From positions 1-64,000 of the forward strand of contig NZ_BJLR01000009.1 in assembly GCF_006538745.1 (NCBI RefSeq): a stretch of DNA of 64,000 nucleotides. The letters run 5' to 3'. Under the pieces are notes generated by a model. The model saw only the letters and a program-made list of their open reading frames with translations, did not search any database and was not told the DNA's origin. The stretch is from Cellulomonas cellasea. GTDB lineage: Bacteria > Actinomycetota > Actinomycetes > Actinomycetales > Cellulomonadaceae. Numbering within the stretch: position 1 is the first letter of the stretch; every line of letters starts with the position of its first letter. This document shows positions 39,802-48,037 of this stretch, one piece after another. The position numbers were made by a program, and so were the translations under genes.

Positions 39802-39864
39802 TCAGGCGTCCCCGGTGCGGCGCGCTCGAACCGACGCCGTGCGCAGCATGATCCAGTCAGCCAT
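39802..39864 (-). CDS. Possible 20-residue leader ORF ahead of the DUF72 gene
   Basis: ATG at 39864 with GGGAGG nine bases upstream, reading MADWIMLRTASVRARRTGDA and stop, four bases before the GTG of the DUF72 gene. The DUF72 start has no clear ribosome site of its own, so translational coupling is a fair guess. There is no other evidence that the peptide is made. Confidence 0.3.
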   Translation of the reverse strand: MADWIMLRTASVRARRTGDA

Positions 39865-40137
39865 GGAGCCGATCCTCCCAGGAGCAGACCGGGACCGCTC
39901 GTGTCCCGCTTCTCCGGTCCGGTCGCAGGTACGGCTTCCGCGCGCCGGACAGATCACGTGAGCCCTGGGGTCTCCGTGTCCCGTGGGTCTACCGTGACGA
40001 CGTCGGGCGACCCGGGCGCAGAGGCAGCCGCTCGGATCGCCCCGCCGGGCAGCAGCCGGTCAGCTCACCCCGGCGGGCCGGCCCTCAGAGCCCGGGCAGG
40101 TCGGCAGCTCGTCGCGTCGTGCACCGGGGAGGTCGTC
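39865..40137. other. Intergenic region between divergent DUF72 and hydrolase genes
   Basis: No further gene seen. The hydrolase frame is open through much of it, but the sequence there is low-complexity and the better ribosome site favours the start at 40138. Confidence 0.4.
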
Positions 40138-40998
40138 GTGACTCGGCTGGCCCTGTCCGAGCGGGTGCCGCGGGGCCGCGCGCGCCGACTGGGGCGCGGC
40201 GTCGTCGTGGTCCTCGCCTGTGCCCTGGTGCTGGTCACACTGGTTGTCGTGCTGCAGCGAGCGCTCATCTACTTCCCGGACCGGACCGACGTCGGCTCGG
40301 TCGCGGACCGCCTGCCCGGCGGGCGAGACCTCACCCTGCGGACCGAGGACGCGCTCGAGCTCACGGCGTGGCTCGTCCCGCCGAGCGGTGCGGACCGGGA
40401 CGTCGCCGTCCTGTACCTGCCGGGCAACGGCGGCAACCGGCTCGGTCGGCTGGACGTGGCGCGGGAGATCGCGAGCCGAGGGTTCACGGTGCTCCTGCTG
40501 GAGTACCGGGGGTACGGCGGCAACCCGGGTCGGCCGAGCGAGGAGGGCCTGGCGCTCGACGCCCGTGCGGCGGCCGCTGCGCTCCGCGCAGAGGGCTTCG
40601 AGCCCGGCCGGACCCTGTACGTCGGGGAGTCGATCGGGACAGGCGTGGCGTCGCGGCTGGTCACCACGGACCCGCCCGCCGGTGTGCTGCTGCGGTCACC
40701 GTTCACGTCGCTCGTCGACGTGGCGCGGGCGCAGCTCCCGTACCTGCCCGTCGGGCTGATCCTGCGCGACCGGTTCCCGAGCGCGGAGCACCTGTCCGGC
40801 AGCGAGGTCCCGGTGCTCGTGCTGCACGGCAGCGCCGACGACGTGGTGCCGTCCCGGCTCTCGGCCGAGCTCGCGTCGCGGGTGGGCAACCTGCAGGACG
40901 AGGTCGTCGTGCCGGGTGCTGGGCACAACGACCGCATCTGGTTCGGCCCCTTCCTGGCCGACGCCGTCGTCGACCTCGCGGATGCGGTCGTCGGGTAG
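40138..40998 (+). CDS. Membrane-anchored alpha/beta hydrolase
   Basis: 286 aa from the GTG at 40138, served by GGGGAGG five bases upstream. Residues 20-40 are a membrane anchor (VVVVLACALVLVTLVVVL). The hydrolase fold shows VAVLYLPGNGGNRLGRL, VLLLEYRGYGGNPGRPSEEGL, the nucleophile elbow YVGESIGTG (S), VLVLHGSADDVVP (acid) and PGAGHND (His). This matches the BEM46/ABHD-type membrane hydrolases. The substrate is unknown. A start 79 codons upstream is possible but unlikely. Confidence 0.88.
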   Translation: MTRLALSERVPRGRARRLGRGVVVVLACALVLVTLVVVLQRALIYFPDRTDVGSVADRLPGGRDLTLRTEDALELTAWLVPPSGADRDVAVLYLPGNGGNRLGRLDVAREIASRGFTVLLLEYRGYGGNPGRPSEEGLALDARAAAAALRAEGFEPGRTLYVGESIGTGVASRLVTTDPPAGVLLRSPFTSLVDVARAQLPYLPVGLILRDRFPSAEHLSGSEVPVLVLHGSADDVVPSRLSAELASRVGNLQDEVVVPGAGHNDRIWFGPFLADAVVDLADAVVG

Positions 40999-41082
40999 GT
41001 CTGGGCGATCCGCCTGGACGCGTCAGCCGGCATCGGAAGAAGATGAGTGCGACGGGATCGCGTCCAGCGACCGGTGGTGGTC

Positions 41083-41925
41083 ATGACCCGAACGGAGCAA
41101 GCCGCAGACGGTTCGAGCGTGCACTCGCGGCTCCAGCGACTCCAGGAGCGGCCCGTCCTGGCCGTCCTCCTCTTCGCCGCGGCGGTCGTCGGCGCAGTCA
41201 GCGCCGTCTGGGAAGCGCTCGGCTGGGCCCGCGACCGCGTCGAGGACGTCGCGCAGCCCTATCGCGAGGAGTACGCCGCGCTCGATCAGCTCGACCTCGA
41301 CGTCCGCCTCGAGTACTTCGAGGACACGTTCGGCGTCGCGAGAGCGGTGGTCGACCCCTGCACCAGCACCTCCGTCCCGTGCCCCGAGCCCCGGCCCGAG
41401 TCGATGCAGCTGTTCGTCCACGAGACCGACGAGACGGTCGTCCGCGCGCTCTTCGCGGACAACAGCCTGGCCGCATACCTGGTGACCACGACGACGGAAG
41501 GGTTCGAGCCCGCGATCCGGTGGATCGACCTGGAGCTCGGGCCCCTGGGCGCTGTCTCGACGGCGGAGATCCTCGACTCGGTGGGGGTCGACGTCGTCGC
41601 GGGCGCGTCGGTTCGCTCCGGGATGGTGTGGCACTCCTACGCCGAGGTCGTCCCGGGCGGCGCTCCGGCGAGCTACCGCGGGCTGGTCCTCGCGTGGGTG
41701 GGGGAAGGTCTGCAGAGCCAGTTCGACCTGGACGCGTTCCAGCGGCTCGAAGCCGCGCAGGAGGCGGCGGCGGACGGGGCAGCGTTCTCGGCGGCACTCG
41801 ACGACATGAGGACGGCGACCGCACCGAACACGTACGGCGAGTTCCGGGACGACGGCCCGCTCGCGACCTGGTTGCACGACCCCGAGGTGATCCACGATCT
41901 CCTGTTCGCCGGCAGCGAGGTCTGA
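41083..41925 (+). CDS. Membrane-anchored protein of unknown function, possibly ETEC_3214-like
   Basis: 280 aa. A single membrane segment lies at about residues 26-48 (VLAVLLFAAAVVGAVSAVWEAL), followed by an extracytoplasmic domain with LDVRLEYFEDTFGVARAVVD and two cysteines (CTSTSVPC). The arrangement of membrane anchor plus an EYFED.FG stretch recalls the ETEC_3214 family, but the match is weak. The start at 41083 is the first ATG before the conserved part; a GTG six bases upstream is possible. No close functional link to neighbours is visible. Confidence 0.65.
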   Translation: MTRTEQAADGSSVHSRLQRLQERPVLAVLLFAAAVVGAVSAVWEALGWARDRVEDVAQPYREEYAALDQLDLDVRLEYFEDTFGVARAVVDPCTSTSVPCPEPRPESMQLFVHETDETVVRALFADNSLAAYLVTTTTEGFEPAIRWIDLELGPLGAVSTAEILDSVGVDVVAGASVRSGMVWHSYAEVVPGGAPASYRGLVLAWVGEGLQSQFDLDAFQRLEAAQEAAADGAAFSAALDDMRTATAPNTYGEFRDDGPLATWLHDPEVIHDLLFAGSEV

Positions 41926-42199
41926 CGCCGGCTCCCCCGTGAACGTTGTGGACACGCCCCCGCGCCGCGGTGATCTCCCAGCTCCTCGAGGAGGGTGGGC
42001 CGACGACGGCGCGCTCGCGACGACCGCGCCGGCTCGGATCTCGGTCGGGACGCTCCGACGCCGGGTGGCCGCGTACAGCGCTCGCCGTCTCCAGCTCCGG
42101 CGAGCGACGGCGGCGGTGGTGGTCCACCATCGGAGACGACGAGAGCAGCCGCACGGCCTGCGAGACCGCCTCGACCGACGACCTGTGAGGAGCGCACGC

Positions 42200-42538
42200 A
42201 TGGCACGGACGGACGACGCGGTCGCCGAGATCTGGGACGACGGGCAGGCCGCGGTGACGACGACCCCCGCGGCGCTCGAGCAGTGGCTCGAGACCGAGGA
42301 GTCCCGGTCGGTCGGCGACACGGGCGGCGACGGCGAGTCGACGGGCCACCGGTCCGGGCGACGCATCGTCGAGATCCTGCGCACGAACAAGACGGACCTC
42401 ACGGCCGACGACGCCGCGCACATGCGGAAGGTCGTGGGGTACGTGCACCGGCACCTCGCGCAGCGGCCCGACGGTGATGTGACGGACACCCCGTGGCGGT
42501 GGTCGCTCATGAACTGGGGGCACGACCCCCTCGCCTGA
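42200..42538 (+). CDS. DUF3140 family protein
   Basis: 112 aa from the ATG at 42200 with GAGGAG upstream. The sequence ALEQWLETEESRSVG, GRRIVEILRTNKTDLTADDAAHMRKVVGYVHRHLAQRP and DTPWRWSLMNWGHDPL matches DUF3140, a small actinobacterial family sometimes annotated as DNA-binding. Function is not established. The open frame extends 87 codons upstream, but that part is arginine-rich noise and lacks a ribosome site. Confidence 0.88.
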   Translation: MARTDDAVAEIWDDGQAAVTTTPAALEQWLETEESRSVGDTGGDGESTGHRSGRRIVEILRTNKTDLTADDAAHMRKVVGYVHRHLAQRPDGDVTDTPWRWSLMNWGHDPLA

Positions 42539-42580
42539 CCGGACGCTGGCGGGCGCAGGCACCGACCGGCCACGGACTCA

Positions 42581-42673
42581 CTGAACCCCGCCACGATCGC
42601 CGTCCCCCTGGGCGAGGAATCGCGCGAGGACGTGGCAGCGGCGATCGCGGCGTGCCGGGACCTGCCGGAGTAG
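42581..42673 (+). pseudogene. Possible C-terminal gene fragment
   Basis: The frame reads LNPATIAVPLGEESREDVAA then AIAACRDLPE and stop. It has natural codon use and looks like the tail of an oxidoreductase-type protein, but no start or upstream domain exists; it may be a relic. It ends nine bases before the next gene. Confidence 0.25.
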
Positions 42674-42682
42674 CGTCACAGG

Positions 42683-42934
42683 ATGAACACGCAGAATGAG
42701 GGCTCCGACGACCCGACCGTGATCGTGAACGAGGCCGACCTTCCAGGGTTGCGGATGCCCGGCGAGTACGACGCGAGCTACGACCGCGACGCTGGCACGG
42801 TGACCATTGAGACGGGCCCCGAGAAGGGCAAGGTGATCCTGCCGAACGACCGGGTGATCGACGCGATCGAGCAGGCCCAGGGCGGGGACGTCGTGATGGA
42901 CACCGTCGCCCGCTACGAGGACAGCGCGGACTAG
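42683..42934 (+). CDS. Small acidic protein of unknown function
   Basis: 83 aa, ATG start, strongly acidic (NEGSDDPTVIVNEADLPGL, YDASYDRDAGTVTIETGPEKG). A beta-rich fold is likely. I do not recognise a family. Codon usage is normal for the genome, with a GC-rich third position, which supports a real gene. Monocistronic or downstream of the DUF3140 gene. Confidence 0.65.
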   Translation: MNTQNEGSDDPTVIVNEADLPGLRMPGEYDASYDRDAGTVTIETGPEKGKVILPNDRVIDAIEQAQGGDVVMDTVARYEDSAD

Positions 42935-43488
42935 CCGTCGGCGACACCTCGCGGGCGTCCACGTGCTCCGGGACGACCTCTCCGGCGCCGTGGCCCGGAA
43001 CGGCGGTGGACTCGCCAGTCGTCGCACAGCTTCTGGCCGCACGGATGCCGTGGGACGCTCCCGCGGGGAACCACGCAGGTCAGGTGTTCGTGTTCGTGCG
43101 CGACCGGCGCTCGGACCGAGACGCGCCGATCACGACGCGCGTCGCCACCACTCCGACGATCCGTCTTTCGCTCGACACGCCGCCGGGGGCACACCGCCCG
43201 GCGGGATTCTCTCCACGCCACCGAGCTGCATCGCGGTCCGCGACGCAGCTCTGGGAGTCACGTCCTCGGTGTGCTGGCAAGCGGCGCCGGCCTGCAGAAC
43301 GCCTTCCGTACCTGCTGTCTGTCGAGCGTCTCGACCGGGCCCAGGTGCTCTCGGGTGTGGTCCGACCCGTTCCCGGCTCATCGGCCCGGAACTCCCGACG
43401 ACGACCGCCTCGGTGGCACCACCACCCGCCCTTGCCGGGGCGTCCGGGTCGCTGCCAGCCTGGAGCCCCCGTCCTACCGGAGGCGCTC
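42935..43488. other. 554-base stretch without a convincing gene
   Basis: Open frames occur on both strands (for example 43130-43381 minus) but have no start signals or domain-like composition. It may contain eroded genes and the promoter of the RibD-like gene. Confidence 0.5.
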
Positions 43489-44055
43489 ATGGGCAAGCTG
43501 ATCTACGCAGCCAACACCTCGCTCGACGGCTACCTGGAGGACGCGGACGGCTCCTTCGACTGGTCGGTGCCCGACGACGAGGTGCACGCGTTCTGGAACG
43601 AGCACGAGCGCGGCATCGGCACGTCGCTCTACGGCCGCCGCATGTACGAGACGATGCGCGTCTGGGAGACCGACGACTGGTTGGCGACCGAACCGGACGT
43701 CGTCCGCGAGTACGCGGGGATCTGGCGCGACGCCGACAAGGTCGTGTACTCCACGACGCTCGACGCGGTCTCCACGGCGCGGACGAGGATCGAGCGGCAG
43801 TTCGACCCCGAGGCGGTACGTCGGCTCAAGGAGGAGTCCGGCTCCGACCTGAGCGTCGGCGGCGCGACCCTCGGTGCGGAGGCGTTCCGGCACGGGCTCG
43901 TCGACGAGTGCGTGCTGCTCCTGTGCCCGGTGACCGTGGGCGGCGGCAAGCCGGCGCTGCCGCTGGGCGTCCGGCTCGACCTGGAGCTGCTGGACAGCCG
44001 ACGGTTCGGCAACGGCGTCCTCTACGTGCGCCATGCCGTGCGAGGCGCCGGCTGA
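43489..44055 (+). CDS. Dihydrofolate-reductase-family (RibD C-terminal) protein
   Basis: 188 aa from the ATG at 43489, with GGAGG six bases upstream. It starts LIYAANTSLDGYLEDADGSFDWSVPD and contains SLYGRRMYETM, VVYSTTLDAV, DLSVGGATLGAEAFRHGLVDEC and the closing LCPVTVGGGKPALP. These match the RibD_C/DHFR-like reductases, many of which are free-standing NADPH-dependent enzymes of unknown substrate. No riboflavin genes are nearby. Confidence 0.92.
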   Translation: MGKLIYAANTSLDGYLEDADGSFDWSVPDDEVHAFWNEHERGIGTSLYGRRMYETMRVWETDDWLATEPDVVREYAGIWRDADKVVYSTTLDAVSTARTRIERQFDPEAVRRLKEESGSDLSVGGATLGAEAFRHGLVDECVLLLCPVTVGGGKPALPLGVRLDLELLDSRRFGNGVLYVRHAVRGAG

Positions 44056-44175
44056 GCGTGCGCACCGGCTAGCGGCGAGCATCGCGCGGGACTGTCGGAG
44101 CAGAGGCGAGCGTCGTGCCCCGCTGCCGGCGCGACGCCGCCGCCGGTCCGAGGGCGCTGCCGCTACGGTGCCGTC

Positions 44176-45492
44176 GTGGACCCGCTCTCCGACCTGCCGC
44201 TCGCCACTCTCGTCGAGGCCGCGCTGGAGGAGGAACGCCACAGCACCGGTGACGCGCCGCCGACCTACCTGCTCGAGCTGCACCGGCGCCCCACCGAGGA
44301 CGTGCTCGACCTCGCGCTGCGCTCGACGACCAGTGCCGACCCGGACGAGCGCGATCTGGGCATCAGGATCCTGCGCGAGCTCGGCCCCGCCGACGAGACC
44401 GGCCGGCGCCCCTTCAGCGACCGGGTCGTCCCCCACCTGCTCGTGCTGCTGGACGCGACGAGCGACCCGGTGACCGAGCGGAACCTGCTGGCGGCGCTCT
44501 CCTTCAACGGCGCGCACGAGGCGCTCGGGGAGTTCCTGCGCCGCGTCGACCACCCCGACGACGGCGTCCGCGAGACCGTCGCCTTCCAGCTGCCCGGCCT
44601 GACGGACCCGGACCGTCCGAGCGCCAAGGTGCTCGACGCCCTCGAGCACCTCGCCCACGACACGGACGCCGACGTCCGGTTCTACGCGCTCTACGCCCTC
44701 GTGGCGGAGGACGGCTTCGCGGTCGACACGGCACGCGCGCTGCGCGCCGCCCGACACCTCGTCGACGACCCGGACGACGTCGTACGCGACCTCGCCCGGG
44801 CCCACAGCGCCGAGCGGATCACGACGCCCCTCGGTCCGCTCGCGCTGAGCCTGACCTGCGGCGGCGTCCCTCTCGGGGTGCCGACCGCGACCTCGGTGCT
44901 CCCGTCCGGAGCCCGCACGGCCCGGTGGGACGACGTCGGCGGGCTCACCGTCGACGCGCTCGTCGTGCCGTACTCGTACGACAGTGATCTCCTCGAGCAC
45001 CCGCGGTGCACGTGCTGGGGCATCGAGTGGCGCCTCCACGCTCGTGTCGACACCGGCACGATCCGCGTCCAGGCGCAGCTGCCGGACAGCATGGAGGGTG
45101 TGCGCGGCGGCGGCTGGCACCTCGCGGCGACGCAGTTCGAGGACGCCGAGCACGTGCTGACCGTCGGTGGACCCGAGCAGGACGCCTTCGACGACGAGCT
45201 GGCTGCGGGCCTGCACGCCCCGTCCTGGCGGGGGTCGTTCAGCGGGCGGACGCCGCCCTACCACGGCTCGGAGGCGAACCCGCGGGGACTCGGCTGGCTG
45301 CTGCCCGGGCTGCTCGCCGGCGAGAGCGCCGCCACCCACGTCGCGGTCGCCTGGACCCGGCTCGGTCCGGAGAAGGCCGACGACGCGACGGAGTGGGCCG
45401 TCGAGATCACCCGCGCGACCCTGCGCCGCGCCGCCGGGGTCGGGACCCCTGGCCCGACGCGGCCGGACGGTCCTCCGCGAGCCGGTCGCTGA
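44176..45492 (+). CDS. HEAT-repeat protein with an unknown C-terminal domain
   Basis: 438 aa, GTG start. The N-terminal 210 residues are HEAT-like helical repeats (ERDLGIRILRELG, TERNLLAALSFNGAHEALGEFL, DDGVRETVAFQLPGL, DADVRFYALYALVAEDG). The C-terminal half (about 215-420) is a beta-rich domain with RCTCWGIEWRLHARVDTGTI and two nearby cysteines; I do not recognise it. It converges with soxR, whose repaired reading frame would run into this gene's 3' end by 86 bases. Confidence 0.75.
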   Translation: MDPLSDLPLATLVEAALEEERHSTGDAPPTYLLELHRRPTEDVLDLALRSTTSADPDERDLGIRILRELGPADETGRRPFSDRVVPHLLVLLDATSDPVTERNLLAALSFNGAHEALGEFLRRVDHPDDGVRETVAFQLPGLTDPDRPSAKVLDALEHLAHDTDADVRFYALYALVAEDGFAVDTARALRAARHLVDDPDDVVRDLARAHSAERITTPLGPLALSLTCGGVPLGVPTATSVLPSGARTARWDDVGGLTVDALVVPYSYDSDLLEHPRCTCWGIEWRLHARVDTGTIRVQAQLPDSMEGVRGGGWHLAATQFEDAEHVLTVGGPEQDAFDDELAAGLHAPSWRGSFSGRTPPYHGSEANPRGLGWLLPGLLAGESAATHVAVAWTRLGPEKADDATEWAVEITRATLRRAAGVGTPGPTRPDGPPRAGR

Positions 45493-45975
45493 GGACCGAG
45501 GTCCGCTCCGCGGCCCCGGGAGCGGCCGGCCCGAGCCGCCGAGCACCGGGGCCCTCGGCGCCGAGGGTGTCGGCCGGGTTCGTGTACGGGCACGCGGTCA
45601 GGAAGAGGCAGCCGCAGGCGATGCACCTCGCGAGGATGTCGCGGAGCCCGACGAGCTGCGCGATCCGCTGGTCGAGGTCGTCGCGCCACAGTCGCGCCAG
45701 TCGCGCCAGTGGTGGGTGGTGGGCGGCTCGTCCTGCGGGAGGCCGTCGAGCGCCTGCTTGATCCGGGCCAGGGAGATGCCCAGCGTCTGCGACGCCTTGA
45801 TGAGGGCGACGAGGCGGAGCGTGTCACGCCGGTACTCGCGACGGTCCCCGGCGGTGCGACGGCTCCGGATGAGCCCGAGCTGCTCGTAGTAGTGCAGCGT
45901 GGAGACGGCGACGCCTGCCCGCTGCGCCACCTGACCCGGCCTGAGCCACACGGCCTCGTGGGGCAGACCGGTCAT
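45407..45975 (-). pseudogene. soxR: SoxR redox regulator broken by a one-base deletion
   Basis: The ATG at 45975 opens a MerR-type helix-turn-helix (LRPGQVAQRAGVAVSTLHYYEQLGLI) and continues to PPTTHHW. The expected SoxR helix follows in the next frame: RLARLWRDDLDQRI, QLVGLRDILARC, and the [2Fe-2S] site CIACGCLFLTAC (C-x2-C-x-C-x5-C). Adding one G at about 45707 joins the halves. As it stands the protein would end in nonsense, without its iron-sulfur ligands. The repaired tail runs past the usual SoxR end, to 45407. Confidence 0.8.
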
Positions 45976-46205
45976 GGCGACGGCGCGGAGCTGGTCGCGT
46001 GCGTCGCCGAGCTCGAGCGGAACCAGCGCGCCGAGGGCTTCCTCGGCGCTCCTCGACCACGACGCCGTCTGGGTCACCGGCGGCGGCAGGCGCCTCGTCG
46101 GGCCCGAGGCGGGCGACAGTGCGAAGTCATCGGCGCGACCGTGGGCGGGCCCAGGTGTGCGGCGTCTCCTGGCCCGCACCGCGGAGCAGGCGGCATGCTG
46201 GCCGG

Positions 46206-46505
46206 ATGACCGTACGCGACACTCCGGATGGCCTGGCTGGTCGCCTGGCGGTGCTGTTCGTCGAGCACGACCCGGTGGAGTCGTGGCTGACCGAGAGCCA
46301 CTACGACGACGACTACTGGCGCACTGAGGCGTCCCTGCTCGCCGACCGCGTGACCGGCGACATGACCGTCCACGACGTTCGAGCCGCGCTTCTCGCCGTG
46401 CTCCACCAGACGTTCCCGGGCTCTCGGGTCGACGGCGGTCTGCTGCGCGGGGACAACGTCGACGCTCTCGCCGAGGCCTGCTGGGGCCTCCTCCACACCG
46501 CCTGA
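46206..46505 (+). CDS. Small protein of unknown function
   Basis: 99 aa from the ATG at 46206. It is acidic and mostly helical (WLTESHYDDDYWRTEASLLADRVTGDMTVHDVRAALLAVLHQTF). No signal or membrane segment, no recognised family. It lies divergent from the soxR remnant with about 230 bases between starts. Confidence 0.6.
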   Translation: MTVRDTPDGLAGRLAVLFVEHDPVESWLTESHYDDDYWRTEASLLADRVTGDMTVHDVRAALLAVLHQTFPGSRVDGGLLRGDNVDALAEACWGLLHTA

Positions 46506-46551
46506 GCCCCGGCGCAGAGAAGGGCACCGGAGTCCCGACGCGGAGGTCGGT

Positions 46552-46572
46552 CAGTGACGGTCACCGTCACTG
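46552..46572. promoter_or_regulatory. Inverted repeat upstream of the 46.6 kb gene
   Basis: CAGTGACGGT (46552-46561) and ACCGTCACTG (46563-46572) are perfect arms around a single central base. It lies 60 bases before the gene at 46632 and looks like a dimer-binding operator. Confidence 0.45.
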
Positions 46573-46631
46573 TCACGGCCCCCCGCGCCAACGCCGGGCT
46601 CGGCGCAGCGGGACTGACAGACTGCGGTGTC

Positions 46632-46979
46632 ATGGAGTACCCGACGCCCGACGACCCGGCGAGAGCCCCGGTGTGGGAGAACTACGTGACCGCGCAGGGC
46701 GCCCTGGCAGCCCTGCGCCTGGTGCCGCCCTATGCCCACGCCCTGGGGATCGAGGTCGACGGGAACGACGTGGTCCTCGTCGTCCAGGTGCCGCCCGAGG
46801 CGCCGGAGAGCGACGAGGACATCGACGACATCGTGCTGCAGCTCGAGGTCCTGCTCGGCGACGCCGTGACGGTCCGCACGCGCACGGACGTCCGACCGGA
46901 GTGCACCCTCTCCCCCACCGGCGGGGTGAACGACCGGGTGCGGTGGTTCTTTGCGGGCCGGTACGTCGGCGAGGACTAG
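46632..46979 (+). CDS. Small acidic protein of unknown function
   Basis: 115 aa from the ATG at 46632. The middle is very acidic (PPEAPESDEDIDDIVLQLEVLLGDAVTV), and it ends NDRVRWFFAGRYVGED. Predicted alpha/beta, soluble. No family recognised. The frame is open a further 26 codons upstream, through the inverted repeat at 46552, but that part (TVTVTVTAPRANAG) is unlikely to be coding. Confidence 0.6.
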   Translation: MEYPTPDDPARAPVWENYVTAQGALAALRLVPPYAHALGIEVDGNDVVLVVQVPPEAPESDEDIDDIVLQLEVLLGDAVTVRTRTDVRPECTLSPTGGVNDRVRWFFAGRYVGED

Positions 46980-47023
46980 GACACGACTGCCGCGCTCCAG
47001 CGGGCCACGGGTAGCCTCGCCGG

Positions 47024-47830
47024 GTGCTCGTCACCCGGTCCCAGCTCACCCATCCGGACCAGGAGGTCCGGGTCGAGGCCGTGCAGGGGCTCGTCACTCT
47101 CGCCGGGTACGGCGACGACGAGGCACGCGAGATGCTGCGCGAGGTGGTGACGCACTACCGCGACTTCGACGTCGAGATCTACACGCGGGCGCTCAACCGC
47201 GTGGAGGTGTTCGGCGACGCGCGGCTGGCGGAGCCCTTGTTGGTAGCGCTGGGCGACACGGACTACGGCGGCAAGCTCTGGAGTGCCACGGCCTGCGGGC
47301 GGCTGGGCGTGCGGGCGGCCGAGCCGCTGCTGGTCGCACTCCTCGAGCACCCGGACCTGATGGTCCGGGAGGGTGCCTGCTACGCGCTCGGGGACCTCGG
47401 AGCCTCAACTGCCGTGGGCGCGCTGGCTCGGAGCCTGGACGACGAGTCCGAGTACGTCCGCGCCGCGGCCAGTGAGGCGCTCGCCGAGCTGGGTGACGAC
47501 GACGCGGTCGAGGCGCTGTGGTCGGCCTTCCGGGCCCGGCGCTACCGTCGCCCCCACTACCTCGCCCAGGCCCTCGCGAGATGCGGCCCCGACATCCACG
47601 ACAGGCTGGTCGAGGCCACCGCGCACGACGACCCGGAGATCCGGTTCTGGGCGGCCACGGCCCTCGGCGCGACGGGTGATGAGCGGTTCGAGCCGGTGCT
47701 CGTCCGCCTGGCTGCCGACGACCACGCGACAACGCCCACAGGCGCGCACGTCAGCACGGGCGCGAAGAAGGCGCTGAAGTCGTCGAGACGACGGCGCGAG
47801 CGGCGCGACTCCGGGCAGCCCGCTCTCTAG
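47024..47830 (+). CDS. HEAT-repeat (PBS-lyase type) protein
   Basis: 268 aa, GTG start. It is built of about seven HEAT/PBS-lyase repeats (DQEVRVEAVQGLVTLAGYGD, AEPLLVALGDTDYGGKLWSATACGRLG, DLMVREGACYALGDLGA, EYVRAAASEALAELGDDDAVEALW, DPEIRFWAATALGATGDERFEPVL) and a basic tail (KKALKSSRRRRERRD). No catalytic site. It is the third HEAT-repeat protein within 11 kb; they may have arisen by separate acquisition or duplication. Confidence 0.82.
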   Translation: MLVTRSQLTHPDQEVRVEAVQGLVTLAGYGDDEAREMLREVVTHYRDFDVEIYTRALNRVEVFGDARLAEPLLVALGDTDYGGKLWSATACGRLGVRAAEPLLVALLEHPDLMVREGACYALGDLGASTAVGALARSLDDESEYVRAAASEALAELGDDDAVEALWSAFRARRYRRPHYLAQALARCGPDIHDRLVEATAHDDPEIRFWAATALGATGDERFEPVLVRLAADDHATTPTGAHVSTGAKKALKSSRRRRERRDSGQPAL

Positions 47831-47876
47831 CCTCGCCGCTGGTCAGGACGAGAGCCTCCCCGCTGGTCAGGACGAG
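47830..47876. repeat. 23-base direct repeat
   Basis: Two copies of GCCTC(G/C)CCGCTGGTCAGGAC and the three bases after it, starting at 47830 and 47854, differing at one base, right after the HEAT-gene stop. Confidence 0.7.
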
Positions 47877-47928
47877 CAGCTCGTACCGAGGGTCCGACGC
47901 CACCACTTCCTGAGAAGACCATCATTGA

Positions 47929-47942
47929 ATGAATCGATTCAT
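47929..47942. promoter_or_regulatory. LacI-family-type operator upstream of the cellulase
   Basis: ATGAATCGATTCAT is a perfect 14-base palindrome centred on CG, 96 bases before the cellulase start at 48038. It is AT-rich in a GC-rich background. The form fits LacI-family repressors that respond to cellobiose or similar sugars; it differs from the TGGGAGCGCTCCCA site known for CelR/CebR. Confidence 0.6.
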
Positions 47943-48037
47943 GCCGCTGTTCCGACCGCTGCCGTCTGGTGAACTGCCAGTCCGTCGCCGGGCGTCCGTG
48001 GCCCGTGCACGTTCCCGCACCCGAGAGGCATCCCCCC

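Noticed and set aside
43130-43381. 83-residue minus-strand frame in the 42.9-43.5 kb gap
   Set aside because: No ribosome site, no domain-like composition.
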